NCBI RefSeq assembly: GCF_024679095.1
Contig: NW_026111667.1
Span: 64,501-128,500 of the forward strand
Direction of reading: 5' to 3'
Origin: Eriocheir sinensis
Lineage: Eukaryota > Arthropoda > Malacostraca > Decapoda > Varunidae
Length of the DNA stretch: 64,000 bases
In this document: positions 14,749 to 38,732 of the stretch, piece by piece
How positions within the stretch are numbered: the stretch's first letter is position 1
Layout: each line of letters opens with the position of its first letter
Program-made: the position numbers and the translations under genes
Notes under the pieces: generated by a model
Seen by the model: the letters and a program-made list of their open reading frames with translations, nothing else
Database searches by the model: none
What the model was told of the DNA's origin: nothing

Positions 14749-14766
14749 TGGTGTCAGGAGCGGGGT
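14749..14766 (+). promoter_or_regulatory. gypsy primer-binding site
   Basis: TGGTGTCAGGAGCGGGGT begins one base after the LTR and starts with TGG, as expected for the complement of a tRNA 3' CCA end. The tRNA species is not identified. Confidence 0.7.
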
Positions 14767-14818
14767 GGAAATTGTGCTGTGAGTGGACGGGCAGACAAAG
14801 AGTGACGCCTCGGGCACA

Positions 14819-16416
14819 ATGGACCTCGGCGAGCACGGTGCGGCTGGCGGAGCGAGTGGTGGGGGTAGTGGTGACCTTGAGGCTGATGAAGACGCTAAGC
14901 CTGGCCAGCTGGAGTTAATTGCCTCAATGTTGGCTGGCTTGAGGCAAGAAATAACGCTTCAAGGTCAAAAGCAGGCACAGCAGGCCGAGCGCTCCGAGGC
15001 ACAGGCCAGCAGGCTTGAGGAGCAGGCCCGTGAGCAGGCCGAGCGCTCCGAGGCACAGGCCAGCAGGCTTGAGGAGCAGGCCCGTGAGCAGGCCGAGCGC
15101 TCCGAGGCACAGGCCAGCAGGCTTGAGGAGGCACTACAAGCAAGCTTGGCTTCTGTGCGGCAGGAGGCACGGCAGTATACCGATCAGGCCTGTGAGGAGG
15201 TCCGGGGTGAGCTACAGAGGGGCCTAGAGGCACTGAGAGGTGAGGTGCAGGAGGCAGGTTTGAGGCGAGGCAGGCTGCCGTGTGTGCTGCCCAGAGGAAG
15301 TGCAGAGTGAGCCTTTGTGTGATTGGGGCAGTGTCAAGCCTCGCTGAGGCCACGCAGTGTTCTCTGAGCCTCCGGGCCTGGCGTGTCCGGCCAGGGGTCA
15401 CGGTCGGGGTTCAGCGGCTGGCGTGGGCTGCGGCGGGCGCGAGCAGCAGCCCCGCCACTGTTGCCAAACAGCCCGCCACCCTCGCCTCCTCACCTAAACC
15501 CTACCCTGCCTCCTTTCTTGCCCCAGTGCCTGCCTTCTACCCTGCTCGTTCGTTTCCTTCCCACGACCACCGCAGGCGTAAGCCGGCTGAGTATGACGGC
15601 AAGGTAGCTTGGGAGGCCTACGTTGCTCAGTTCGTCATGCTCGCAACAGCTCAAGGGTGGACTGAGGAAGAAAAGGCGCTGCAGCTGGCAACGGCGCTGC
15701 GGGGCCCGGCACTCGAGATTCTCAGCCACCTTCCAGCCACCAAGCAAGCTTCCTTTACCAGCCTGTCGGAAGCCTTGCAGCGCCGCTTTGGGCACAGTCA
15801 CCAGGCTGAGGTGTACAGGGCTCAGCTGAAGAAGAGGGCGAGGCAGAAGGGCGAGACGCTGTCACAACTGGCGCAAGATGTGGAGGCCCTTGTGAGGCGG
15901 GCTTATCCGGCTGCTGGTGAAGACATGACGACCGTCCTCGCCCGTGACGCCTTCGTAGATGCTCTGCAGGACCACCAGCTGCAGATCTACGTAAAGCAAG
16001 CCCACCCTGGTGACCTGCAGGTGGCTTTGGCGAGGCCATGGAGTTCGAGGCGTTTCTCAAGACGTCAAGCCGCCTCGCTGACTACGCCAAGCCTCGGAAC
16101 GACGTGCGAGGCCGGAAGGCGAAGTTCGAGCGTAAGGCGGCGTCGAGGAGACGAGCCCCGAGTTTGGTGGCCGTTGCTGGGGCTGCGGTGAGAAGGGCCA
16201 CAGACGCGACCGGTGTCCGAGGGGCGAAAGACGCGTTCCCTCGACCGGCCGAAGTCTGGGGGCTTCCAGACTTGCTGCAAGGACTGCGGCAAGTCTGATC
16301 ACCGCTCCAGCGCCTGCCCCAAGCCGAAGCAAGTGGCGCAGGCGGGAAACAGCAGCGGGCTGGACAAGGGGGCGACTACCCAGCCTGCCAAGGTCGACAC
16401 GCCCCCACTTGTGTAA
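14819..16416 (+). pseudogene. gypsy gag, frameshifted
   Basis: Starts at ATG 14819 (MDLGEHGAAGG). A coiled-coil-like region holds three 54-bp tandem units (14984-15131; 18-residue unit EEQAREQAERSEAQASRL). The frame shifts near 15290 into a capsid-like part (15500-16030: WEAYVAQFVMLA, LQRRFG). It ends in two zinc knuckles of CCHC type, CWGCGEKGHRRDRC at 16175 and CKDCGKSDHRSSAC at 16276. The knuckles lie in different frames, showing further one-base shifts. Gag would package element RNA. Confidence 0.85.
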
Positions 16417-16429
16417 GATGCCGCCATAC

Positions 16430-19400
16430 CACTAGTTCGGTGCAGGTGGGGGCAACGTAGACGGTAAGTCTTGCCGCCTGACAGTCGACACCGGGGCTGA
16501 AAAGACCCTGGTGCGCCCCGAGTTGCTGGACGCTGAGCGGCTCCCAGACGCCCCGCAGAGATTGTGCGGCGTGACGGGGCATTGCGTGGCACTCCAGGGG
16601 CCTGTAGTGGCTCGTGTCGGCGTGGGCGGCGCAGAAGAGCGGCTGCCAGTGTACGCCGCCGACCTGGATGAAGAGGGCTTGCTCGGTTTTGACTACCTGG
16701 TGCAGACTGGCGCATGTATCGACTTTGGACGGAAGCGGATGAGGTGCACGGACAAGAGGTGCCCTGGCTTCCGGAAGTCGGTTGTGCCGAGGTAGTGACG
16801 GCCGAGCGACTGCACCTTGCCCCAGGACGGAGCGACGAGTCCAGTGTCGACTGTCGAGGGTGATGCACGACGCGGAAGGCATAGTAGAACCATCAGAAAA
16901 CCTTCACCTGACTGACGGTGTGGAAGTCGGGAGGAGCCTCGTGGGAGCGGGGGAGGAGTTAGTGACAGTACTCGTTGCTAACTTCTCTGACGAGGCTCGG
17001 CGACTACCCGCTGGTGCCAGACTAGGCACATGTGAAGAGGTGGAGCGAGCTGAACAGCCGTCGAAGAGTGCGTCTACGCCTGCGGAGGAGTGCTGCCTGA
17101 CTTCCTTGAAGACCTGGCGCTCAGGGGCTCCGCTAACCTGACGGAGTCGCAGGCGGAGAGGGTGCGCCACACCTTGACGCAGTACTCAGACGTGTTCAGC
17201 CGGGCGACTTGGACTTGGGCCGCACGTCGCTGGTGAAACACAGCATCAACACTGGAACCAGCGCGCCCATCAAGTGTCCCCATCGACGTATCGCACCTGC
17301 CCGACGAGAGGAGATGCAGCGCACCGTCAACGACCTGGCAAATCAGGGGTGATCGAGAAGTCCGACAGTCCGTGGTCTTCAGCGGTAGTCCTGGTTAAAG
17401 AAGGACGGCACACAACGCTTCTGTGTGGACTACCGGGCACTGAATGACGTGACTGTGAAGGATTCCTACCCCCTGCCGAGGATCGACGACACCTTGGACG
17501 CGCTGGTAGGGGCGAGGTGGTTCTCCACGCTCGACCTGAAGTCGGGCTACCACCAGGTGGAGATGGCCGAAGAGGACAAGCCGAAGACAGCCTTTTCCTT
17601 CGGGCAGGGCTTGTGGCAGTTTAATGTCATGCCCTTCGGCCTCTGCAACGCCCTGGCTGTTTTGAACGTCTGATGGAGCGGGTGCTGGACGGCCTGCAGT
17701 GGAGGACGGCCCTCATCTACCTCGACGACGTCATCGTCTACGGAGGCACCTTCGAGGAGGAGCTGGGGAGGCTGGAGGAGGTCCTGCAACGCCTGAGGAA
17801 GGCTAACCTCAAGCTCAGCCCCAAGAAGTGCTCCCTCTTCCAGTACGAGGTGCCGTTCCTGGGGCATGTCGTCAGCAAGGACGGCGTGCGCACAGACCCG
17901 CAGAAAGTGGCAGCAGTAGCAGACTGGCCTCGGCCCACTAACGTAGCTGAGGTCAGGAGCTACTTGGGTCTGTGCACCTACTACCGTCGCTTCGTGCAGG
18001 ACTTCGCCACCATCGCGGCGCCCTACACCGCCTCACTCGTAAAGGAGTGCCTTTCGAGTGGGACGAGGCGTGCCAGGCTGCGTTCGACGGCCTGAAGAGG
18101 GCCCTAGTGGAGGCGCCGGTCCTGCCGTACCCCAACCCAGCTCCCTTACCTGCTTGACACCGACGCCAGTGCGGAGGGCATCAGGCTGTCTTGTCGCAGG
18201 TGAAGGATGGAAGGGAGCACGTGGTGGCCTACTACAGCGCCAAGTTCAGTAGGCCTGAACGCAACTACTGCGTGACCAGGAAGGAGCTGCTGGCAGTAAA
18301 AAGTCTCGAGCACTTCCAGCCGTACCTCTACGGCGCTGAGTTCACTGTCCGGACCGACCACGCTGCCCTGCAGTGGTTGAAAACACTGAAGGCGCCGGAG
18401 GGTCAGCTGGCGAGGTGGTTGGGAAGGCTCGAGCAGTTCAACTACCGGATTGTTCACCGCCCGGGTCGTGTGCACAGCAACGCCGATAGTTTGAGCCGGC
18501 GCCCGTGTGAGGCAGGTTGCTCTCACTGTGCTAGCAAGGACCCCGACCCTGTGACTCGACGCCCGTGTGAGGCAGGTAGCTCCCATTCCGTCCCTGAAGG
18601 ACCTGACGCCGTGAGTCAGAGCCCGTGTGAACAAGCTACTCACACCAGGCGCGTCAGGACCCTGACCCTGTTTGCCGACGCTTAACGGTGCCTGCCAACG
18701 CCACTGAAGGCAACGACCGGTGGCGTGAGGCACAGAGAGCAGACCCGCTCTTGCTCCTGTAGTGCGTTGGCTCAGGGCCAGCGGGGAGCGACCCGGTGGG
18801 AGGAAGTGTCGGCAGAGAGTCCTGCCACTAAGTGCCTCGTCGACCAGTGGGAGACGCTGCGGTTGGACCGGTGGGGAGTGCTAGTAAAGCGCTGGGAGGT
18901 GTTAGGCGGAGTGGGCAGAGACGCCTGGGTAGTGGTTGTACCCGTGCAAAGCGTGCTGAGGTGTTACAGGAGTTGCACGCCGGTGTTAGTGGCCACTTGG
19001 GCGAAAAAGACCTTAAACGTCTCCGCCAGCGCTTCTACTGGGTCGGTATGCGGAACGACGTTTCCGAGTGGTGTCGGGCCTGTGACGTTTGTAGTGCGAA
19101 AAAGGGCCCACACGCCGGAATCGGGCTCCGCTTCAGTTGTACAGCGTGGGGGCGCCAATGGAGCGGGTTGCTGTAGATATTGCTGGCCCGCTGCCCATGA
19201 CGCCCAGGGCAATCGTTTCGTATGCGTCGTGATGGACTACTTCACGAAGTGGCCTGAGGCGTATGCGCTCCCGAACCACGAGGCTGAAACAGTGGCGAGT
19301 GTCCTAGTAAACGAGTGCTTCACCCGGTTCGGTGTGCCGTCAGAACTGCACTCAGACCAGGGCCGTGAGTTCGAGTCCCGTGTGTTCCGTGAGTGCTGCG

Positions 19401-20215
19401 ACTTGCTGGGAGTGCGGAAGACCCGAACGACGCCACTCCACCCGCAGTCGGACGGGATGGTGGAGCGGTTCAACCGGACACTCGCACAGCAGTTGGCCAA
19501 GTATTGCGGGGCAAACCAGGAGGACTGGGACGTCAAGTTGCCCGCAATGCTGATGGCGTACCGGTCCGCTGTGCACGAGGCCACTGACTATACACCCGCA
19601 CGTCTTATGTTTGGCCGCGAGCTCAGACTCCCCGTGGATCTGGCGACGGGGCGGCCGCCGGACGTGGGCCTGCCGACTGTCACCTCTGGCTTCGCTGCCG
19701 CGCTGCAGGAGAACCTGGTCGAGGTCCATCACCAGGTGCGCGGCAAGCTCAGAGTGGCAGGCCAGGCGATGAAGGACTACTACGATCGCCGCATGCGGGA
19801 CGTGAGGTATGCGGTGGGTGACAGAGTGTGGCTGCATAACCCTCGCCGGAAGAAAGGGTTATCACCGAAGCTGCAGAGTCCCTGGAGGGGCCCTACACGG
19901 TGATTGCAGTCCTGTCCGCTGTCACCTACCGCATCAGGAGGGGCCGCAAACGCTCCTCTGTCGTCCACGTTGACCGGCTCTGGCGCTACCATGGGCCGGG
20001 CCGTTACTCCTGGGGTACTGGCGCTGAGGAGGACCCTGACTACCCCAGTAGTGACGAGGAGGACCGGGCAGAACTTGACCCGGTGGACGTCGAGGTCGCG
20101 GATGATGTGGAGGAGGAGGCAGGTGGAGACGCCGACCTGGAGGCCGGCTCTGCTGGTGACCTGGACCAGCCTGCCTCTCCTCGCCCTCACCTCCACCGCG
20201 ACGACCAAGACGTGA
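16430..20215 (+). pseudogene. gypsy pol: protease, RT, RNase H, integrase; frameshifted
   Basis: Protease with the DTGA active site at 16487. RT at 17400-17900 with [17 protein letters not shown] and the catalytic YLDD at about 17717. RNase H at about 18050-18520 with TRKELLAV and FTVRTDHAALQWL. Integrase at 18950-19900 with an HHCC finger (HAGVSGHL...CRACDVC), a DDE core (Asp in VVMDYF near 19233, Asp in HSDQG near 19357, Glu in MVERFNR near 19459) and a GPY/F-like module near 19890. At least seven frame changes occur, for example near 16800, 17670, 17960, 18140 and 19900. All catalytic residues are present at DNA level, but no single frame spans them. Confidence 0.9.
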
Positions 20216-20319
20216 GAGGAGGAGGCCAGGATGGCTTACAGATTTTGATACAGAATGATTTGTTTAGTTCCCCAGTTATGTTTTATTTGTTTTGTTAAGT
20301 TGGCGAGGCGGGTCGCCTG

Positions 20320-20337
20320 CGCTTAAGGGGGGGGTAG
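20320..20337 (+). promoter_or_regulatory. gypsy polypurine tract
   Basis: AAGGGGGGGGTAG immediately precedes the 3' LTR, the normal plus-strand priming site. Confidence 0.75.
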
Positions 20338-20652
20338 TGTTACGCCAAGGCTTAGCTTAGTTTAAATTGTAATTGGCGCCACGTGACGTAATGAGGGTTC
20401 CCTGCGGCCCCGTTGAGGGGGCGGGCTGGAGAGGGACGCCATGCGGCGAGGAAGAGTGGAGACGGAGAGAAGACAAAGGACGCGCTCGCCTGTGCTCTGT
20501 GCCTTAGGACTTAATCGCCTGTGTCCGCCGGAGTGTCTTTGTGTCTGCTGTCCGCCTCGTGGGAGCACTGTGTTTTCCATAGCGAGCCCAGTTTAAGTAA
20601 TTGGGAGAGCACCTGTCTGCCTGTGTGAGGGGTAGACAAGTGGAGTATAACA
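20338..20652 (+). repeat. gypsy 3' LTR
   Basis: 315 bp, the second copy of the LTR at 14433-14747, followed by GTAT. Confidence 0.95.
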
Positions 20653-20827
20653 GTATCTATGGTCCACGACAGTGCTACTCCACACTTACGCGCAGTCATT
20701 GTGAGATGTGAAAGTATAATAGTAGTAGTGGTAGTAGTAGCTAGTAGGCCTAAGCCACAGAGCATGTTTTTAACATTACGAAAAGCGGTATACTGCCATA
20801 TTATGACAATATAATTATACTCAATCA

Positions 20828-20867
<40 letters not shown>

Positions 20868-20946
20868 CAGTGACATAAACGGAGATGAATTGAGGAAAAC
20901 CAATCATAAGTCACTGAAGACCAAATAAAGGAATATAGGACATGTA

Positions 20947-21014
<68 letters not shown>

Positions 21015-21450
21015 AGCAAACAATATTGATCTTGGCTACATTTGAGAGAGAGAGAGAATAGGGAAGGGTCGTGGCTTCAAGGCAGTCGTAATAAGGAGTC
21101 GCTTTTATTGCTCCTCGTGGATAAGGTCGTAGTTCCTCAGATTCTCGTGGGATTATCGACATAAAGATCAAAGGGAGCGGGGGAGGAGAGGGAAGGGAAA
21201 GGGGAGGAATGACCGAGGAAGCAGCGAGGGGAGATCTTGAATGGGGCTAGGGGATGCAAATGTTGCGCACAGTAATGCAAAGTCACGGTGATTATATAGT
21301 GTGAAATATAAAGGCGTCATCATTACTTCCAAATCATCGTGTACAAGAAACTCAGCATGATGCTCAAGAATCAAGGTTCAGGGCGAAGCTACACTACTAA
21401 CGAGACAGGAAATCACCTATTATGTATTAAATAATTTTCTAATAGGATTA

Positions 21451-21454
<4 letters not shown>
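20653..21454. other. spacer with (TG)n and (ATT)n microsatellites
   Basis: (TG)n at about 20830-20866, (ATT)n at about 20948-21013, and a short GA run near 21045. No gene seen. Confidence 0.8.

Positions 21455-21521
<67 letters not shown>
21455..21521. repeat. (CT)n microsatellite, left of LINE fragment
   Basis: About 33 CT units ending directly at the 5' border of a truncated LINE. Confidence 0.97.
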
Positions 21522-21524
<3 letters not shown>

Positions 21525-22010
21525 GTCGGGCAACGAAAATGATCCCTTCCTTGCGCAACAAATCCTACGAAGAAAGGCTTTCTACCCTTAACATGTTCTC
21601 TCTTGAGAAACGTCGCCTCCGAGGAAAACTGATCGAATGTTTTAAAATACTTAATGGTTTCACGAATGTAGACAGATCAACATTGTTTATGATCAATGAC
21701 AGTCTGCGCACGAGGAACAATGGCGTAAAACTCAGATGTAGACAAGTAAATTCAGACTGCACAAAATTTTTCTTCACCAACGTTGTAGTGCGAGAATGGA
21801 ATAAGCTTCCACCATCAGTGGTCCAGTGTAACACGATTGACTCCTTCAAAAATAAGCTCGACCGTCACTTCCTTCAACTTAATATCAACTAGAGTAGAAG
21901 TGCAACGTTTTGGAGTCTTCTGATTAATGTAAAATCACTTAGGTTTAAGGACAGACCACCAAGTCTGGACCATGGGGTCTGTGTGGTCTGATTTTCTATG
22001 TAAATCTATG

Positions 22011-22015
<5 letters not shown>
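21522..22015 (+). mobile_element. 5'-truncated CR1/jockey-type LINE, 3' end only
   Basis: Frame 21539-21892 reads IPSLRNKSYEERLSTLN, SLEKRRLRGKLIE, FFFTNVVVREWNKLP and FKNKLDRHF, the conserved C-terminal pattern after the RT domain of CR1-like elements. The frame is intact to TAG. The 3' end finishes in two ATGTAAATCT units that merge into (CT)n. Confidence 0.85.

Positions 22016-22078
<63 letters not shown>
22016..22078. repeat. (CT)n microsatellite, right of LINE fragment
   Basis: CT array of about 31 units, contiguous with the LINE 3' tail. Confidence 0.97.
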
Positions 22079-22082
<4 letters not shown>

Positions 22083-22399
22083 ATAAAGTACGTTAAAGCA
22101 CGTTTTTTACCAACCCATTTGCGAATAAATAGAGTATAATATTATGTTCTTTAAATGGAATTTTTTCATGCACATTTTAGCATAAAAAGCAAGTAAAAAG
22201 TACTTAGGCTACCTTTTTTTACACCCACGCCAGATATAGGCAGACGGGGAGTGTAGGGTCCGTGTGAGTGAGGAGCTGGGCGTTATCGCGATAAGTTATC
22301 GCGATACTTTAATCATCGCTGATAACAAAATCGGGTTATCGGGCATCCGCTACTTATTTATTTATATATTTATTTATTTATTTATTTATTATTATTTTT
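22079..22399. other. AT-rich spacer with (ATTT)n
   Basis: A TTTA/ATTT tetranucleotide run at about 22351-22390. An inverted GATAACTTATCGCGAT-like cluster lies near 22285. No gene seen. Confidence 0.5.
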
Positions 22400-22645
22400 T
22401 TTTTTTTGTATTTCGTTGGGGATATACCCCAAGGGAGGAAGGCGGTGCATGCCGCACAACCACCCAGACGGCTGGTAGAGAGATACCCATTTCTTTTAAG
22501 GAGGAGACCCAACAACGGGTGAGGTGTCGGAAAGACCCCACCTTTCCACTCCCATGGCACCGGACAGGTCTCGAACCCATACCTACGTTTCAGCACCCTG
22601 CCGGAACGCAAGGCGGAGACTCTACCACGGGACCACGGGAGTTAA
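22400..22645 (-). mobile_element. tRNA-derived SINE, minus strand
   Basis: Read on the minus strand: CCCGTGGTAGAGTCTCCG (A-box-like), then GGGTTCGAGACCTG (B-box-like) about 50 nt later, a GC-rich body, and a terminal A-run (T-run at 22397-22410 on plus). The order and A-tail fit a SINE rather than a tRNA gene. Confidence 0.65.
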
Positions 22646-23454
22646 AAGGGTCTACGTGAAAGTGTTAATTGATGGTCGGGTAGACCGCACGCTAAAGCGG
22701 CACCTAAGAAAGTATGCAGTTATGTGCATTTTTTATGAAAATTTTACACACCTCGAGAAAATGATAGTGTCGAGGTAACTTTATTTTTATGGTTGCACAC
22801 CCCTTCCAACTTGCCATCCTAAATTAAGTTTTCAATCTTTTTTTTTTCATTAGGCAATGAAAACAGAAGATCTAATTATAATTTATTGATTAATATTCAC
22901 TTTTTCTGGCAGAGAAGTGTTGGTGTTAAGTGAGTGTTCTAAGCGCTAATTGGTTCACGGATAGAGAAAGTCAATATCCGTCAGGGTTGCTCTATTATAA
23001 AAAAAATCACACAGGTCATTAAGACAAACACAACACATAAAAGAGATGGTTGAGTGTATATGCGTTTGTATGAATGTTGTGTAGTGTAAGTGACAATGAA
23101 GTGTTGGTGTACGTGTGGAACAATATGGATGTGTAATGTGTAGCAAGACGTGGACAAACAGTCGAAGGTAAACAAGTAACGAGAAAGACAAACAATGAAG
23201 ATGCGATACGGACAACAGGGAGCGCGACGGGAGACAAGAGCATCAAAACATTAAGTGTGTGCTGCAACACCCATTTTCTTTGGTCACCGGGAAGGAGAGC
23301 ACACGGCCGTTTGTAGGGGGCACTGCTACAGAAATACAATGCAGTTAACTGCTTCTTTTAGCATCTGAGATAGGTCATGGAACCACAGCCTCCAGTGTTC
23401 CTATAGATACAGCGGGTAATATGCTTTTGGAGAAAGGACTGTTTCATGCATAGT
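22646..23454. other. region without recognised gene
   Basis: AT-rich, with scattered GT-rich tracts (23030-23130). Frames on the minus strand show no domain. Confidence 0.4.
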
Positions 23455-23740
23455 GTCCTGTTCATGTACTGGGTAGCACACCTAGCTAGCAAAGAATCTG
23501 CAGGCCTGGGTTTGAACCCCATCCTGGGCAGTTGGCATGCAGCCCACCAAGTTGTTCATCCTCCCTTTTAGACTGGTCAACCTGGGGAGACCTGGAGAAG
23601 GTAAACTGTAGAAACATGGATGTTGCAATTGCCCTGTGTCCTGAAGTTATTACTATACCCACTACAGGCTCAAGGGCCAATGGAAGGAGATGAGCAGCAA
23701 GGCCTCTCACAATTATAGCGTGCTCCCAACTTTACCTTAC
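23455..23740 (+). mobile_element. tRNA-derived SINE, plus strand
   Basis: The B-box-like GGGTTTGAACCCCATC at about 23509 follows a GGTAGCACACC-type head. The body contains CCCACTACAGGCTCAAGGGC and GATGAGCAGCAAGGC, shared with 12070-12332. No A-tail is obvious. Confidence 0.55.
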
Positions 23741-23824
23741 ATATTCTGCTGAGCTGGCCTGACTTCTGCAAGAAGGCTGTATGCTTGAGGATATTAGAAG
23801 GCAATGACAAGACTGAGGAAGCAC

Positions 23825-25015
23825 TAATGGTGGGCACGATTCCGCTGATCTACTAACCGCTAATTAGCAAAGCTTACTTTTTTCGTTAGCTGTTTAGCGT
23901 TTTCGCTAACTTTGGAAACAGCTAGTGGACCAATTAGCTTTCGCTAAATGAAGTTCCTCATCCGCTAACTTAAGTCCGCCAAAAATTCATACAGGTTTGT
24001 TCTTGTCCGTTGTGGGCAGACACAGTACCAGTTGTGCCACATGGCACAATAATTCCAGGGCTTCCACTTTTGGGTAAATTATGCCTTAAAGTAGGGAAAT
24101 TGGACAATTATTAGGGAAACTTTTGGGTATTTAGGGTAATGCATCTTCCATTTCCAACTCTTTGAACTCGGGATTTAATAACAAGAATTCAATATTTTCC
24201 ACCTGACAAGAAGTAAACTTAAAATAATAAAAATAAAAGTGTCAGTTGAGGAAAAAAGTAAAAAATGCATAAATTTGTGGGAAATCTAGGATAAAATATA
24301 CGGATTTAGGATAAACTGGAGGCTTCTTTCTTTTTCTTATAGTTGCTTGTTGGGCTCTTTGTTCAGTTCAGCTGCGACGTTGTCATCGTGTAGTCGTCAT
24401 GTTCATTATTGTTACTTTGTTTATTGTTATCGACGTCATGGAAGGTGACCCAAATGAGGACATTTTTGTTTCGCTTTAGGATGTCGACCCTGTTAAGGAG
24501 CCGGCAGCAGATGTGGGTGAGGCGGAGGACACTCAAGCTGACGGCCAGAAGTCCCAGAACCCGTGGCCCCACCAGGAGAAGTACTTTGTCTTTAAATCAA
24601 GAGGTATGACGAACGTCAATGTCTTGCACTACCGGTGCGTCATGTGCCATCCCAAGAGGACCATCATTAACGGACAGACGGCGAGCCTTTACAACTTGAA
24701 GTCACATGTCAAGAGGACACACCCAGCTCATGCAACCCAGTTTAATCATCTGATTTGACATCCTATACAGTTCTGGAAAGCTCTATATCTAAGCTACAAC
24801 ATATTGAAATTTCAGGTCACTAGGTCTGTTTTTAAGGGTTTTAGAGCCAAAATACTAAACCGAAGCTAAATCCATACACCAAAAAAAGTGGTTAGTGTTT
24901 AGCTTTCACTAATTTCTTTATCAGTTTAGCTGTTTAGCATAAGCCAAGCTAACTTTTTACTTAGTGGATTACCAGTTAGCGAAGCTAACTTTTGGGTTAG
25001 CAGTGCCCACCACTG
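23825..25015 (+). mobile_element. hAT-superfamily DNA transposon, internally reduced
   Basis: 1191 bp bounded by the perfect 8-bp target duplication GGAAGCAC (23817-23824 and 25016-25023). The ends are inverted: left TAATGGTGGGCAC, right GTGCCCACCACTG. Subterminal GCTAACTT/AAGTTAGC motifs recur in both orientations. The interior holds a BED zinc-finger remnant but no hAT catalytic domain, so the copy is non-autonomous. A related left end lies at 33553. Confidence 0.85.
24438..24758 (+). pseudogene. BED-type zinc-finger remnant in hAT element
   Basis: An ATG at 24438 opens a frame with a premature TAG after 13 codons (24477). The same frame continues through WPHQEKYFVFKS, then YRCVMC...LKSHVKRTHP, the Cx2C...HxxxxH pattern of a BED finger, and stops at 24756-24758. 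BED fingers are N-terminal DNA-binding modules of hAT transposases. The RNase H-like core and dimerisation region are missing. Confidence 0.75.
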
Positions 25016-25023
25016 GGAAGCAC

Positions 25024-25813
25024 CTGTCCCAGTAAATCTTGTACTGGTAGTGTTAGTCCTTTGTGGGACCATGATGTTGCAGGCAGGTGTTATGTCTTCT
25101 TCCTCTATTTATGAGGGGCTGGGTAGTCCACACAAGTTGCTAGAGACTGATTATGAGACTACAGAAGCCATGTTAGGTGCAAAGTCAGTGGCAGATGTCA
25201 ATATTTATTGCTTTTAAACTGAACCAGAAAGGGGTGCGTGATGGTCAAAGTTCCGAACTCAGAAATTCATTTCCCATTTGTACAAAAAAATGCTAAACTT
25301 ACTAAAACTTACTTACAGCTAGGTGAGCTGGGTGCCAACTGCCCTGGCCAGGCTCAAACCTCAGTGGATTTATAGCTAGGCATGATAACTACTATGCCAA
25401 ATAAGTATATATTATCACATTATGGATTTTATTTCTGATTATACATATTACAAAGCACAGTAAATAATAATGTAAGATTAGGTAACCAAAGATTATGCTG
25501 ATGTTGAACAAGTAAGTAAAAGCTTTGGACTTTTTTCTTGAAGATATCATTTATTAAAAACAGAAGTGCATCTTATATGCCAAAAAAATATAGCATTCAT
25601 CTGAATGCTTTCTTTTCCTGAATATCCTATATATTTGATGCATTAACTCGTGAGTGAAGTATGTAAATATCATAACACTGGAATATAATTCAAATAATTG
25701 AATTTAAAACAATACTCACACAATAGTGTGAATAATAATAATGGACACAAATCTTGTGTCTTTCAGACAGAACCTCCTTGTTCTGGACTGTTGACTGTTG
25801 ACTGTTTTCCATC
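25024..25813. other. 3' flank of HEXD
   Basis: AT-rich sequence downstream of the HEXD stop on the minus strand. No other feature recognised. Confidence 0.5.
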
Positions 25814-38258
<12,445 letters not shown>

Positions 38259-38378
38259 CTGAAACCCAATGAAAGTAGATTAAGAATAAGAGTAAGGCAA
38301 TTCAAATAAGGCATTCCAATATTTGAAAAGAAAAACATCAGACTCGTAGTTGTGAGAGCGTTTAAGCATTCTTTAAAC

Positions 38379-38724
38379 CAGTGTTTCTTAAACTTTTTTG
38401 TGCAGCGGACCCCTTTTATTAAAATTACTCATGTAGCGGACCCTTTATTATTATAATTTTCCTCTTGAGTTTGAAAGTGTTTGCAGGTCATAATATACTG
38501 AAATTACAACTGAATTATTTATTACTGGCTTATCTTCAAAATAAATGTTTATATTTTGCTTAACATAATTTCCACAACATCAGGATTTGGTGCTACAAAA
38601 ATAGGAATTTATGACGGTTTTTGGCGAAATTTGACTGAAATCGATATTAAAAATTATCCTGCGGACCCCTTGGAACATTCCACGGACCCCTGGGGGTCCG
38701 CGGACCACACTTTAAGAAACACTG
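38379..38724. mobile_element. hAT-type MITE with perfect 8-bp target duplication
   Basis: 346 bp. The ends CAGTGTTTCTTAAAC and its inverse AAGAAACACTG are followed inward by GCGGACCCC-type repeats. The perfect duplication CTTTAAAC lies at 38371-38378 and 38725-38732. No coding content. Confidence 0.92.
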
Positions 38725-38732
38725 CTTTAAAC

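Larger units (their letters stand above)
14433..20652 (+). mobile_element. Ty3/gypsy LTR retrotransposon, complete with both LTRs
   Basis: A 6220-bp element. The 315-bp LTRs (14433-14747 and 20338-20652) start TGTTACGC and end TATAACA and appear identical by eye. The four-base target duplication GTAT lies on both sides (14429-14432 and 20653-20656). A primer-binding site follows the left LTR. A polypurine tract precedes the right LTR. Domain order is gag, protease, RT, RNase H, integrase, the standard gypsy order. No env-like frame is visible. Many one-base frame changes break the coding region, although there are few in-frame stops. Confidence 0.95.
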
